Shown one piece after another: positions 50,643 to 59,783 of a DNA stretch of 64,000 nucleotides. The notes under the pieces were generated by a model that was given only the letters and a program-made list of their open reading frames with translations, did no database searches and was not told the origin of the DNA. Origin of the DNA: an uncultured Spirochaetales bacterium (GTDB lineage: Bacteria; Spirochaetota; Spirochaetia; Sphaerochaetales; Sphaerochaetaceae); assembly GCA_944388965.1 (NCBI GenBank), contig CALXKL010000009.1, positions 1 through 64,000 of the forward strand. Direction: 5' to 3'. Every line of letters begins with the position of its first letter. The stretch's first letter is position 1. Position numbers and translations under genes: made by a program.

Positions 50643-51122
50643 TCACTTCTGTCCGGACGTCTCGAGCCAATGCGACAGAAGGGTGTGTACCGCATCTCCC
50701 CCGTCGCCTCTTATCGCGAGGGAACCCAGGTATTCGGCACCCTGAGGCAGACATCTCCTTATATCATCATCCGCCTTCGCGATTCCGCTTCCTCCATGCG
50801 TCAGCACAAGAGCGACCTTTCTGCCTGAAAGAGACGGCATCGAGGCGAATGTCCTGACAGGTGGAACAAAGGTGCCGAACCAGTTGGGGCTGAGAATGAA
50901 CACTTTCTGGACACCCTCCAGATCCGGCAGCTCCTTCAGTTCTCTGACGATGCCCTTCTTCTCCTCGTCCATTGCACAGACCACCAGCTGCCGGTAATCG
51001 GCGGGGTAGGCCTGGCTGGTCTCGATTCTGAAGAGCGAACCTCCTGTCACATCGGCAAGGGCCTTTGCCACTTTCTCCGTGTTTCCCGAGCGTGAATAGT
51101 AGGCGATGAGAATCCTGTCCAT
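50643..51122 (-). CDS. Flavodoxin-like protein
   Basis: 159 residues from ATG51122, preceded by GAGGAGG. FMN phosphate-binding loop YYSRSGNTEKVA follows the first strand, and later loops SPNWFGTFVPPVRTF and THGGSG correspond to the FMN ring contacts. Flavodoxins of this size carry low-potential electrons and often replace ferredoxin in iron shortage. The siderophore-transporter-like genes just upstream on the same strand make an iron-limitation role attractive but unproven. About 147 bp separate it from the ABC gene, so it may have its own promoter. Confidence 0.88.
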   Translation of the reverse strand: MDRILIAYYSRSGNTEKVAKALADVTGGSLFRIETSQAYPADYRQLVVCAMDEEKKGIVRELKELPDLEGVQKVFILSPNWFGTFVPPVRTFASMPSLSGRKVALVLTHGGSGIAKADDDIRRCLPQGAEYLGSLAIRGDGGDAVHTLLSHWLETSGQK

Positions 51123-51269
51123 GATTTTGTCCTCCTCAGCGGATAATCTGAATGATGTACCGGATTTAGGCAATATGGAAATGATATCATGACAGAGAAG
51201 AAGATGTTTGCTTACGAGATGATCCGGGAGTGATCCGCATGGCGGAACGCTCCCGGTATGATCTTCTGG

Positions 51270-52997
51270 TCAGATCCTCCACTCGCTGCTTTCCTTCTGT
51301 AAGGCAACCATGTGCGAGAAGATTCCGTTGTTCTTCAGCAATTCTTCAGGACTGCCTTCTTCAGCAACATGACCACCTGAGAGTACAACGATCCTGTCCG
51401 CATTCTCGACTGTTCTCATCCTGTGAGCGATTACAAGAACAGTCTTGTTCCTGATCAGCTTCGAGAGCGCCTTCTGGATCTCCGTCTCGTTTTCGGCATC
51501 AAGTGAGGCGGTTGCCTCATCAAGGAGGATTATCGGAGAGTCCTTGAGGAACGCACGTGCAATTGATATGCGTTGTCTCTCTCCGCCTGAAAGTTCGCAT
51601 CCATTCTCTCCGATCATCGTATTCCACCCGTCAGGAAGTTTCTCAACAAACGGAAGACACTGTGCCATTCTTCCGGCCTCCATCACTTCCTCATCTGTCG
51701 CATCTCGCCGTCCTATCCTGATGTTCTCCATGATGGTGTTGTCAAAGAGCGTCACATCCTGGAATACGATTGAATAGAGTGACAACAACGACTCCGGATC
51801 CGTCTTTGTGACATCCATTCCTCCGACTGTTATTCTCCCTGAATCAGGATCCCAGAAGCGGGCAGCAAGCCTTGAGACGGTCGTCTTTCCACCGCCCGAT
51901 GGCCCGACAAGTGCCGTCACCTCTCCCTGCTTTGCGGTGAATGTCACATTCGACAGGACCTCCTCCCCGTTTCCATAACCAAACCGCACATCTTCAAAGG
52001 CAATATCATAGCCACTGTTCGTAAGCTCAGGCCTACCTTCCTGAAGGGAATGGAAGAGTATCTCATCCATCCTCTCTACATTCGTCCTGAGGGAGATAAC
52101 TGCCGCAAGGTTCTGCAGTGAGCTCTGAAGAGGATCATAAAGACGGGAGGCGATGAGAAGATACATGAAGAGTGTCAGCACATCGATCTCACCTGAAGCA
52201 AGAAGTATGGATCCAGCCAATGCAACGGTCCCAATACCTATTTTCAATATGAAGGAAGCGGATACGACGAATACAGCCGTACCGACTTCCGAGATGATTG
52301 CTCTCTTCTCCACCTTGTCTATCTTCCTGAACAGCCCCTTGAGATACTGCTGCTCGGCATTGCAGCTCTTGAGATCCCTCATCGTCTCTATGCATTCCTG
52401 TATGCCGTCAGCTACTTCCATCTTCGCATCCATCGAGCGTCTTGAGAGTCTGTACTGCACGTTTCTCGAAAGGACGACAATCAGGATGGCAACGGGAATA
52501 GGCCAAAGAGCTGCAAGTCCCATCCTCCAGTCGAAGAACATGATCGAGAGTGCTGCAATCGTTGTCGAGATGACCGCTCCAATAAGCTCAGGAACCCAGT
52601 GGGAGAGTCCTGTTTCAAGCGTTGCGGCATCCGCCATGATAGTGCTTGTTATATCCGCAAGATCCTTCTTGCCGAAGTAGGAGAGAGGAATCTTCCTCAG
52701 CTTCTCGGCAAGGCTCACTCTTCTCACGCCGCTTTCAACGTAGGTTGAGAAATAGGTTGCCTTGTAGACCCATCGGTATGAAATCATGATGAGGGCAACG
52801 GAGATGATGCATAAGGCAGCATAGATTAGCCCTCGTCCTGCAAGGGTGTTCATCATCATATCGGATGCGAGAAGATAGAGAATACCGACAGGTACGAAGA
52901 GCGTGAGATTATGCACGGCGCAGGCAATGAAGCCCTTTACCAGATCCCTTGCACCCTTCTCGGAGAGGGCGAATGTCCTTTCAAGTCCCTTTATCAT
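51270..52997 (-). CDS. YbtPQ/IrtAB-like ABC transporter subunit
   Basis: 575 residues from ATG52997, overlapping the upstream stop (TGATG), with AGGAGG 7 nt before. Exporter-fold transmembrane domain, then NBD: Walker A GPSGGGKTT, signature LSGGERQR, Walker B ILLDEATASLD, switch His in IAHRMRTV; both catalytic residues intact. The pair resembles the type IV-fold siderophore importers. The third codon positions are AT-richer than in neighbouring operons. Import of an iron-siderophore is inferred; a drug exporter is the alternative. Confidence 0.85.
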   Translation of the reverse strand: MIKGLERTFALSEKGARDLVKGFIACAVHNLTLFVPVGILYLLASDMMMNTLAGRGLIYAALCIISVALIMISYRWVYKATYFSTYVESGVRRVSLAEKLRKIPLSYFGKKDLADITSTIMADAATLETGLSHWVPELIGAVISTTIAALSIMFFDWRMGLAALWPIPVAILIVVLSRNVQYRLSRRSMDAKMEVADGIQECIETMRDLKSCNAEQQYLKGLFRKIDKVEKRAIISEVGTAVFVVSASFILKIGIGTVALAGSILLASGEIDVLTLFMYLLIASRLYDPLQSSLQNLAAVISLRTNVERMDEILFHSLQEGRPELTNSGYDIAFEDVRFGYGNGEEVLSNVTFTAKQGEVTALVGPSGGGKTTVSRLAARFWDPDSGRITVGGMDVTKTDPESLLSLYSIVFQDVTLFDNTIMENIRIGRRDATDEEVMEAGRMAQCLPFVEKLPDGWNTMIGENGCELSGGERQRISIARAFLKDSPIILLDEATASLDAENETEIQKALSKLIRNKTVLVIAHRMRTVENADRIVVLSGGHVAEEGSPEELLKNNGIFSHMVALQKESSEWRI

Positions 52998-54754
52998 CAC
53001 ATAGCCTCCTTTCCGACCTTCCACTCCACGGAGCTCTGATAGTCCTTCCACATCTGGCTGAAGAGCCCATTCTTCTCCAGAAGTTCATTGAATGTACCGC
53101 TTTCCTTTATCTCGCCGTCGGACAGCACATATATCCTGTCAGCATTCGTGATAGATGAGAGACGATGGGCAATCATGATGACGGTGCGGCCATCAAGCAT
53201 TGATGAGAACGCCTTCTGTACCTTTACCTCGTTATCCGGATCTGCGAATGCCGTCGCCTCATCAAGTATGATCACGGGAGAGTTCTTCAGGATTGTACGA
53301 GCAATCGCTATGCGCTGCGTCTCTCCACCTGAGAGATATATGCCTCCGCTTCCAAGCACTGTGTTTATGCCTTCGGGCAGTTTCTCGATGATATCCATGC
53401 ACTCCGCCTTCTTGAGAGCTTCAAGTACTTCGTCATCGTTTGCATCCGGTTTTGCCAGCTTCACATTGTCCTTTATCGTTCCCTTTATGAGGTGGCTGTC
53501 CTGGAAGACGAAGGACACATACTGCATAAGGCGCTCCTTAGGGATATCCCTGATATCGAGTCCACCGATTCGGATTGTTCCTTCCTGAGGATCGAAGAAA
53601 CGGGCAATGAGGGATGCAAGCGTCGTCTTTCCTCCTCCTGAGGGGCCTACGAAGGCGACAAGGTAGCCTGATGGGATATCAAGCGAGACATCATGGATGG
53701 CATCCTTCTTGCCGTCATAGCTGAATGTCACATGCTCCAGTTTCACAGAGCTGTCAGAGGGGACAAGACTGTTATGTGCATCGCTCTGCGGCTTCTCGTT
53801 CATTATGGTGTCCACTCTCATGATCGCATCATGGACGATCATCGCCTCCTCGCTCTTGAACATGATTCTGGTCAGCGTTATCGAGATGACAGGGGTGATG
53901 ATCACATAGAAAAGCACGTTCAGGATGATCTGCGGAGTGATTCCACCGGAAGCGAGCATGAATGCTCCCGCTGTTATGAAGGCGAACGAGCTGTTTATCG
54001 CTCCGGTGTATATGATCATCGGCCTCATAAGTTCCTTCGTGTATTCAATCACCCACTTCTCATATCGGTCGATCGAATCCTTGAAGAGACGGAATGAGTA
54101 TATTGTCTGTCCGAATGTCTTCACGACAGGGATTCCCCTGACATATTCGACAGCCTGATTCGACATGTCCGCAAGCGCATCCTGATACTGCTTCATCCTC
54201 TCCTGCATCCTCTCTCCAGTCATCCTCATCATGATCAGGAAACCAAGCACGACTGGAAGAAGGGAAAGCAGCCCGAGTTTCCAGTCGAACCATAGAAGCA
54301 TTGCGATGAGTCCTATCGGAGTAGCAATCGCGGCAGCCCTGTCCGGCAGCTGATGCGCAAGATATGTCTCGGTTGCCGAGCTTGAGTCGTTGATGATCTT
54401 CCTCATCTTTCCGCTCCCGAAGCGGTCTTCCACACCCAAAGGCAGGCTGATTACATGGGAAAGCATCTCCTTCCTCATGTTTGCCGCAACCCGGAACGCA
54501 GCGATGTGTGAACACATCAGGGCGGCGATGTAGACAAGCATCGAGATGATCGCCAGTGCCACGGCATAAGCGCCATAGCGGGCTATCATCCCATATTCCG
54601 ATGCAAGTACATCCCGGATTATCAGCCAGATGCAGATGAATGGAAGCAGAGCCAATATCGCCGAGATCGCTGACAGCACCCACGAGAGGTACGTCAGAGC
54701 CTTATATCCGCCCGCATATTGCAGCAGGCGCTCAAGGTCTTTGTTCTTTGCCAT
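52997..54754 (-). CDS. YbtPQ/IrtAB-like ABC transporter subunit
   Basis: 585 residues. The transmembrane part contains SHIAAFRVAANMRKEMLSHV followed by ISLPLG, the H-x-x-AF...LPLG pattern of the YbtPQ/IrtAB group. The NBD has Walker A GPSGGGKTT, LSGGETQR and the unusual D-loop DEATAFADPDNE, another hallmark of that group. First transporter gene after tetR; the promoter between them carries a metal-box-like dyad (54770-54785). GGAGG precedes ATG54754. Confidence 0.87.
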   Translation of the reverse strand: MAKNKDLERLLQYAGGYKALTYLSWVLSAISAILALLPFICIWLIIRDVLASEYGMIARYGAYAVALAIISMLVYIAALMCSHIAAFRVAANMRKEMLSHVISLPLGVEDRFGSGKMRKIINDSSSATETYLAHQLPDRAAAIATPIGLIAMLLWFDWKLGLLSLLPVVLGFLIMMRMTGERMQERMKQYQDALADMSNQAVEYVRGIPVVKTFGQTIYSFRLFKDSIDRYEKWVIEYTKELMRPMIIYTGAINSSFAFITAGAFMLASGGITPQIILNVLFYVIITPVISITLTRIMFKSEEAMIVHDAIMRVDTIMNEKPQSDAHNSLVPSDSSVKLEHVTFSYDGKKDAIHDVSLDIPSGYLVAFVGPSGGGKTTLASLIARFFDPQEGTIRIGGLDIRDIPKERLMQYVSFVFQDSHLIKGTIKDNVKLAKPDANDDEVLEALKKAECMDIIEKLPEGINTVLGSGGIYLSGGETQRIAIARTILKNSPVIILDEATAFADPDNEVKVQKAFSSMLDGRTVIMIAHRLSSITNADRIYVLSDGEIKESGTFNELLEKNGLFSQMWKDYQSSVEWKVGKEAM

Positions 54755-54769
54755 AAAACCTCCAAATAA

Positions 54770-54792
54770 GTTAGCTTAGGCTAACCATTATG
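54770..54792 (-). promoter_or_regulatory. Metal-box-like operator in front of the ABC pair
   Basis: Perfect dyad GTTAGC-TTAG-GCTAAC (54770-54785). The segment TTAGCTTAGGCTAACC (54771-54786) matches 15 of the first 16 positions of the DtxR/IdeR consensus TTAGGTTAGGCTAACC. It lies just downstream of a TAATGG -10 near 54790 on the minus strand, about 16 bp before ATG54754, a position suited to repression. The motif recurs at 43234-43249. Confidence 0.65.
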
Positions 54793-54809
54793 TCCAAAAA
54801 AAAGAGACA

Positions 54810-55421
54810 TCAAAGCCTCATGCCGAAAAGCCGCTCCCAACCCGCCTTGTAAAAGGCCTGAAGGTTCTGGATGTAGATTCTGGCATCCTCACGGGGAACT
54901 GAGTGCCTCACAACCTCGAAGAAGGATGTGAAGTAGCCTGATGTGACCATATGCTCAAGAAGCGGATCGATTTCAGGAATCTCCATGCCATTTTCCCTCA
55001 TGAGTGATATGAATTCCTCCGTGGACTCTTCCTCGACCTTCATCATCTCATCGACCATGTTCGAATAGCGTGTTCCTTCGGAGCACATCAGGATCAGGCG
55101 GAACTCGTCCAGATGGTCATAGATATACTCAAGGCACCACTCGACACATCTGGCTGTGATGTCTCCCATCCCGGAGACCTGGGTATCATAGGGTAGGGCG
55201 GCGAATTCCTCATGAGCGCCCTTATAGGCATCCATCACGGTCTCATATGCATCCTTGACAAGTGAGTCGAAGATGTCTTCCTTTGAGGCGAAATAGCCAT
55301 ATAGGGCTCCTGTCGTAACACCTGCGAGGGTTGCAATACGTCTCATCGACGTCCCCTGAAACCCTCTTTCAAGGAATTCCTTCTTGGCTGTTTCTAGTAT
55401 TCTCTTTTCGGTCTCACTCAT
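54810..55421 (-). CDS. TetR-family transcriptional regulator
   Basis: 203 residues. HTH with FQGTSMRRIATLAGVTTGAL and YGYFASKEDIF. First gene of the tetR-ABC-ABC group, with a 55-bp gap before the transporter genes. A nested set of palindromes lies 4 bp in front of its start codon, indicating autorepression. C-terminal ligand domain unspecific. Confidence 0.9.
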   Translation of the reverse strand: MSETEKRILETAKKEFLERGFQGTSMRRIATLAGVTTGALYGYFASKEDIFDSLVKDAYETVMDAYKGAHEEFAALPYDTQVSGMGDITARCVEWCLEYIYDHLDEFRLILMCSEGTRYSNMVDEMMKVEEESTEEFISLMRENGMEIPEIDPLLEHMVTSGYFTSFFEVVRHSVPREDARIYIQNLQAFYKAGWERLFGMRL

Positions 55422-55424
55422 GGA

Positions 55425-55450
55425 TAACAGTGTTATATAACAATGTTATA
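55425..55450. promoter_or_regulatory. Overlapping palindromic operator of tetR
   Basis: Nested inverted repeats: TAACA-G-TGTTA (55425-55435), TGTTATATAACA (55431-55442) and TATAACA-A-TGTTATA (55436-55450). The 15-bp last element has the size and odd centre typical of TetR operators. Confidence 0.75.
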
Positions 55451-55631
55451 ATTCAAGTCAATATCCACTTTGCAATTGTGGCGATCGGCAACGATTATGA
55501 GAGTAATGGTTGTGAACATCCACTTGAAACGTCGCCGGGGCGGGGAGTGCATGTAAAAGGATTATTCCACACGACGCTCATGGCATGTCATGTGCGGGAA
55601 TATGCAGGGTCTTTTTCTCTTTTGGATACTG

Positions 55632-55661
55632 TTGCACTGTGGTCCGTATTTGTGGTAGAAG
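55632..55661 (+). promoter_or_regulatory. Promoter of the YkgJ-like gene
   Basis: -35 TTGCAC (55632-55637), 18-bp spacer, -10 TAGAAG (55656-55661). ATG55669 follows after 7 nt with no Shine-Dalgarno, a leaderless arrangement. Confidence 0.5.
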
Positions 55662-55668
55662 ACCTTGC

Positions 55669-56301
55669 ATGGACGGAATCGAAGGAACTTTAAAGACATT
55701 TTCCGGCACGTCGGTTTACGACGAGCTGAAGACCATTCTCTCATATTACACCTCGATAGAGCATGATTTCGACGACTTCACAAGGGCCTTCTCAATACAC
55801 TGTCCTGATGTGTGCGGACGATGCTGTCAGGTCTTCATACCAGATGTGACCTACCTCGAGGCTCTGGCTGTCGCTTTTCATATTGTGATGGTGCAGGGGC
55901 GTGACGTCTCTTATCTGGAGACGTGGAGGGACGGGCACAGGTCCTGTCCATTGTATGATGAGGAGACCCACCGATGTTCCGCATACGCCGTGCGACCGAT
56001 CGTATGCAGGGTGTTCGGCTCTGCCGCCACAGCCACGAGGGAAGGACTCTCGTTCGGAGGATGCCGTCTCCCTGTCGCTCCGAATGACCGGATTGCCAGG
56101 ATAGGACATGATGAACTTGTCTCATCAGGGGTCAGGATTCCAGTGATGGGCGATTATGGAGAGGCTGTCGACAGCATGCAGAGGTCTTCGAAACGAAGAC
56201 TTCTTGACGAGGCGATTCTCGACTGTGCAGCCAAGCTGATTTTCATGAAGAGGATGGTGCAGGAAAGCGACGACGATCCCTCGTCGCCGCTTGCAAGCTG
56301 A
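55669..56301 (+). CDS. YkgJ-family cysteine-cluster protein
   Basis: 210 residues. Cysteine cluster HCPDVCGRCCQVFIPDVTYL near residue 45, followed by CPLYDEETHRCSAYAVRPIVC and Phe-Gly (CRVFG) about 60 residues later, the layout of the YkgJ (zinc/iron-chelating) family. C-terminal half is helical. Exact function unknown. Start ATG55669 is chosen because the upstream in-frame region overlaps the promoter. Convergent with malQ2, 6 bp apart. Confidence 0.82.
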   Translation: MDGIEGTLKTFSGTSVYDELKTILSYYTSIEHDFDDFTRAFSIHCPDVCGRCCQVFIPDVTYLEALAVAFHIVMVQGRDVSYLETWRDGHRSCPLYDEETHRCSAYAVRPIVCRVFGSAATATREGLSFGGCRLPVAPNDRIARIGHDELVSSGVRIPVMGDYGEAVDSMQRSSKRRLLDEAILDCAAKLIFMKRMVQESDDDPSSPLAS

Positions 56302-56307
56302 AGCCGC

Positions 56308-57873
56308 TCAGGACTCCTGTCCGGATGTTCTGGATGACCGCTTCTCCCCGATTCTGGCAAGACGCTCCTGGAACGTCATTCCATCTCTACCTGATATCTC
56401 GACCAGATGCCTGAACCTGGCGATATGCCAGTCGGTGAAATCGTCCATCGATACCGACCAGGACCAGTTCAGGTCGTTGCAGGTGCTTGGCGTGTTCATC
56501 CTCGCCTTGTTGCCTAGTCCGAGGATGTCCTGCAGCTGGACTATGGCATAGCGTGCGTGGGAGAGCATCAGGGCGTTGAGGAAGGCCCATACTATCTCCT
56601 TGTCGTCCGAGCTCAGATAGCGTCTTACGATGTCCTTCATGCCGTCATCCTGGTTCTCGTACCAGCCCCTCAGCGTCTCGTTGTCATGAGTGCCGGGGTA
56701 GGCCACGAAATCCTCGTCCCAGTTATGCGGCAGGAAGGTGTCCCAGCTGTTGAACGAGCCGTCGGGAAGGCGAGTGAATCCGAACTGGAATATCTTCATG
56801 CCTGGAAGGTGGTTCTCCTTGCGAAGATTGTTGACACTGTCTGTCATGAAGCCCAGGTCCTCGGCTATGATCGGCAGTTCGCCGAACTCATTCCTGAGGG
56901 CCTTGAAGAACGCCTTGCCGGGAGCCTTGACCCATTTGCCGTCCACAGCAGTGGGGCAGGATGCCTTGACCTCCCAGTATGCATCGAAGCCGCGGAAGTG
57001 GTCGATGCGGATTATGTCGCACAGTTCCAGCTGCTTGCGGATGCGTTCGATCCACCAGCTGAATCCCGTCTCCTCATGCTTCTTCCAGTCGTACACCGGA
57101 TTGCCCCATCTCTGGCCAGTGGCGGAGAAGTTGTCTGGCGGAACGCCGGAGATGGCGCTGTATCCACCCTTTGCATCTGTCTTGAACAGCTGTATGTTCG
57201 ACCAGGTGTCGGCGCTGTCCGCTCCGACGAAGATGGGGATGTCGCCTATGATCCTTATGCCCCTGCCGTTCGCATAGCTTTTGAGCTTGAGCCACTGCTT
57301 CAGGAAGAAATACTGCAGCACCCGGTATGTCTCGGCCTGCTTTGAATACTTCTTCAGCGTCTGCGGTGAGTACCTGTCCTCCCATAGCATCCAGCGTGCA
57401 TCCTGGTACTTTTCGTCGTATAGCGTCATGAACACCGCATAGCCGTCGAGCCAGGACGCATTTGCCTGTTTGAAGGCCGAGTAGTCGCTGCGATGCCTTC
57501 TGGAACGCAGGAAGTCTCCCGCGGCCTTCTTCAGCAGTGGAAGCTTGTAGGCCCGGACCCTGTCGAAATCGACGCGCGAGGACGGCCAGTCCGGAGGAAA
57601 TGCGATGTCGTCCCTGTTCAGGTAGCCTTCATCGACCAGGTCCTCAAGATCGATCAGAAGCTCGTTGCCTGCGAAAGTGGACCTTGCGGCGTACGGGCTG
57701 TTGCCATATCCGGTGGGACCGAGCGGAAGGACCTGCCAGAGCGTGGCACCGGTGCGGGCCAGCTTGTCGACGAACTCGTACGCATTGCGCCCCATGTCGC
57801 CTATGCCGTATTTCGTGCGGATGCTTGTCAGGTGGAAGAGGATTCCACTGTAGCGCGCTCCTGTTATCTCCAT
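56308..57873 (-). CDS. malQ: 4-alpha-glucanotransferase (second MalQ)
   Basis: 521 residues, GH77. Same motif set as the copy at 25232: LWQVLPLGPTGYGNSPYA, DIPIFVGADSADTW, IRIDHFRGF, IAEDLGFMTDSVNNLRKENH (20 residues), GTHDNETLRGW. It is the last gene of binding protein-permease-permease-lacI-malQ and starts 4 nt after lacI, tying it to maltodextrin uptake. Divergence from the first copy is considerable, so it is not a recent duplication. Confidence 0.95.
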   Translation of the reverse strand: MEITGARYSGILFHLTSIRTKYGIGDMGRNAYEFVDKLARTGATLWQVLPLGPTGYGNSPYAARSTFAGNELLIDLEDLVDEGYLNRDDIAFPPDWPSSRVDFDRVRAYKLPLLKKAAGDFLRSRRHRSDYSAFKQANASWLDGYAVFMTLYDEKYQDARWMLWEDRYSPQTLKKYSKQAETYRVLQYFFLKQWLKLKSYANGRGIRIIGDIPIFVGADSADTWSNIQLFKTDAKGGYSAISGVPPDNFSATGQRWGNPVYDWKKHEETGFSWWIERIRKQLELCDIIRIDHFRGFDAYWEVKASCPTAVDGKWVKAPGKAFFKALRNEFGELPIIAEDLGFMTDSVNNLRKENHLPGMKIFQFGFTRLPDGSFNSWDTFLPHNWDEDFVAYPGTHDNETLRGWYENQDDGMKDIVRRYLSSDDKEIVWAFLNALMLSHARYAIVQLQDILGLGNKARMNTPSTCNDLNWSWSVSMDDFTDWHIARFRHLVEISGRDGMTFQERLARIGEKRSSRTSGQES

Positions 57874-57877
57874 CTAA

Positions 57878-58912
57878 TCACTCCTTCGGTCCTGCCAGCG
57901 TCTCGCCCTCTATGAACGAGAACGGCACCAGCGGGACCTTCGATACCTTGCGTCCTGCAAGAAGTTCGAACATCGTCCTGGCCGCAAGCCGACCCTTCTC
58001 GTATCCGGGTTGGCTTATGGTCGTCAGACGACGTGGAAACCTGTAGCCGGTTATATCGTCGAAGCCCACTATGGAGATGTCCTCCGGGACGCGGACGCCC
58101 ATCTCCGTGAATGCCTCCATGATTCCATACGCCTGGATGTCGCTCATCGTGACAACGCACGTGGAACCGTCCGATATTATCTCCTGTGCCTTCCTCCATC
58201 CATCGTCGAAGGTCGTCTCGTGCGTCTGCATGAAGCATACGTGTCCTTCATCAAGGCCATGGGCCGAGAGCGCCTTCCTGTAGCCGCGTATGCGACATGC
58301 GACGATTCCGCTGTCGTTTGCATCCGGCTCTAGGGTGGGGGCAGGCAGAGAGACGATGCTTATCCTCCTGTGCCCGGCTTCGAGCACCTTCTCCAGCTGG
58401 AGACAGGCGGCCGCCTCGTCATCGATGTTGATCGACAGGAACGCATCGTCATCTCCTCCGTCGATCATGACCAGCGGCATCGCTATGAGGTCGACAAGCG
58501 AGCTCACTCCATCTCCCAGGTAGCCCATGGTGACAAGGCCGTCCACCGTGGCGTTCTTGACGGCCTCGTAGAGCGAGTCGTTCAGCGGGGGGATGATGCT
58601 GAGCATGTAGCCGTTCTCCTGACAGACCCTGCCGAGTCCTCTGATCACATCGACCAGATATGGGTTCGCAAGACAGGTGTCGATGGCCTGAGGTAGCAGG
58701 AAGCCCAGCGTGAGCTGCTTGCCAAGCGAGAAGTTGCGCGCTCTCGGATCCGGAATATAGTTCAGCTTCCTCGCAGTCTCCAGAATCCTCGAGCACGCCT
58801 CGTCGCTTATCCGGTCGGGATTGTTGAATGCAAACGACACGGCGGTCTTCGAATAGCCCGACTCGCGGGCTATGTCCGCAATGGTTATCCTCTTCCTGAC
58901 ACCTGTCTGCAT
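57878..58912 (-). CDS. LacI-family regulator of the sugar operon
   Basis: 344 residues. N-terminal LacI HTH (ITIADIARESGYSKTAVSFA, then NNPDRIS) and hinge, followed by a periplasmic-binding-protein-like sugar domain. It lies inside the operon (27 nt after the second permease, 4 nt before malQ). Likely target: the CGGTTTTGTAAACCG palindrome at 62137-62151 in the operon promoter. The inducer is probably a maltodextrin, judged from context only. Confidence 0.92.
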   Translation of the reverse strand: MQTGVRKRITIADIARESGYSKTAVSFAFNNPDRISDEACSRILETARKLNYIPDPRARNFSLGKQLTLGFLLPQAIDTCLANPYLVDVIRGLGRVCQENGYMLSIIPPLNDSLYEAVKNATVDGLVTMGYLGDGVSSLVDLIAMPLVMIDGGDDDAFLSINIDDEAAACLQLEKVLEAGHRRISIVSLPAPTLEPDANDSGIVACRIRGYRKALSAHGLDEGHVCFMQTHETTFDDGWRKAQEIISDGSTCVVTMSDIQAYGIMEAFTEMGVRVPEDISIVGFDDITGYRFPRRLTTISQPGYEKGRLAARTMFELLAGRKVSKVPLVPFSFIEGETLAGPKE

Positions 58913-58939
58913 CCAGCCTATCCCTCCTTCAAGTCCTTG

Positions 58940-59782
58940 TCAGCCCTTGACCGCTCCGGCCAGGACACCCTTGATGATGTACTTCTGGCAGAAGAGGTAG
59001 AAGACGATGACGGGAATCATCGCAAGGACCAGCATCGCCATCATGGCTCCCATGTCGACCGATCCATAGCCGCCTCTCAGATACTGGATGGCGACGGGAA
59101 TCGTCCTGTATTCGGTTCCGATGACCAGGTAGGGCATGAGATAGTCGTTCCACACCCACATCGTCTCGAGTATGGCGATCGTGATGGCCGTGCTCTTGAG
59201 CATCGGCATGACGACCCAGAAGAACGTCCTGACCGGGTTGGCCCCGTCGATCATCGCGGCCTCCTCGAGGGCTATCGGGATGCTCTTTATGAAGCCGCTG
59301 AACATGAACGTGCTCATTCCGCATCCGAAGCCGACATACAGGATGATGATTCCCAACGGGTTGTCGATATGGATCATGTTGGCGAACTTGCTCATGGTGA
59401 ACATGACCATCTGGAAGGGGACGATCATTGAGAACACCAGGAGGTAGTAGATGATGGTCGTCACCTTTCCCTTGACCCTGGTGATGTACCAGGCGAGCAT
59501 GCTCGTGAGCAGGAGTATGAAGATTACGGAAGCCACCGTGATCCAAAGCGAATAGCCGAACGCGCTGAAGAAGTTTATCTTGCCCACTCCGCTTACGTAG
59601 TTGCCGAATCCGACGAAGCTCTGCGCATCAGGCAGCTTGAACGCGCCGGATGACGAGATGAAGAGGTTGGCCTTGAAGGAGTTCATGACGACCACGAGGA
59701 TCGGGAAGATTATGAACGCCGCCACGACCAGGAGGATGGCGAAGATGATCCACTTCGTGTATTTCTTTCCTACCATTGCCAT
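58940..59782 (-). CDS. Sugar ABC importer permease 2 (MalG type)
   Basis: 280 residues from ATG59782. Six transmembrane segments; EAA loop EEAAMIDGANPVRTFFWVVMP typical of MalG-type permeases. GGAGGTGG lies upstream. It starts one base after the stop of the first permease. Pairs with the MalF-type permease. Confidence 0.93.
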   Translation of the reverse strand: MAMVGKKYTKWIIFAILLVVAAFIIFPILVVVMNSFKANLFISSSGAFKLPDAQSFVGFGNYVSGVGKINFFSAFGYSLWITVASVIFILLLTSMLAWYITRVKGKVTTIIYYLLVFSMIVPFQMVMFTMSKFANMIHIDNPLGIIILYVGFGCGMSTFMFSGFIKSIPIALEEAAMIDGANPVRTFFWVVMPMLKSTAITIAILETMWVWNDYLMPYLVIGTEYRTIPVAIQYLRGGYGSVDMGAMMAMLVLAMIPVIVFYLFCQKYIIKGVLAGAVKG

Positions 59783-59783
59783 A

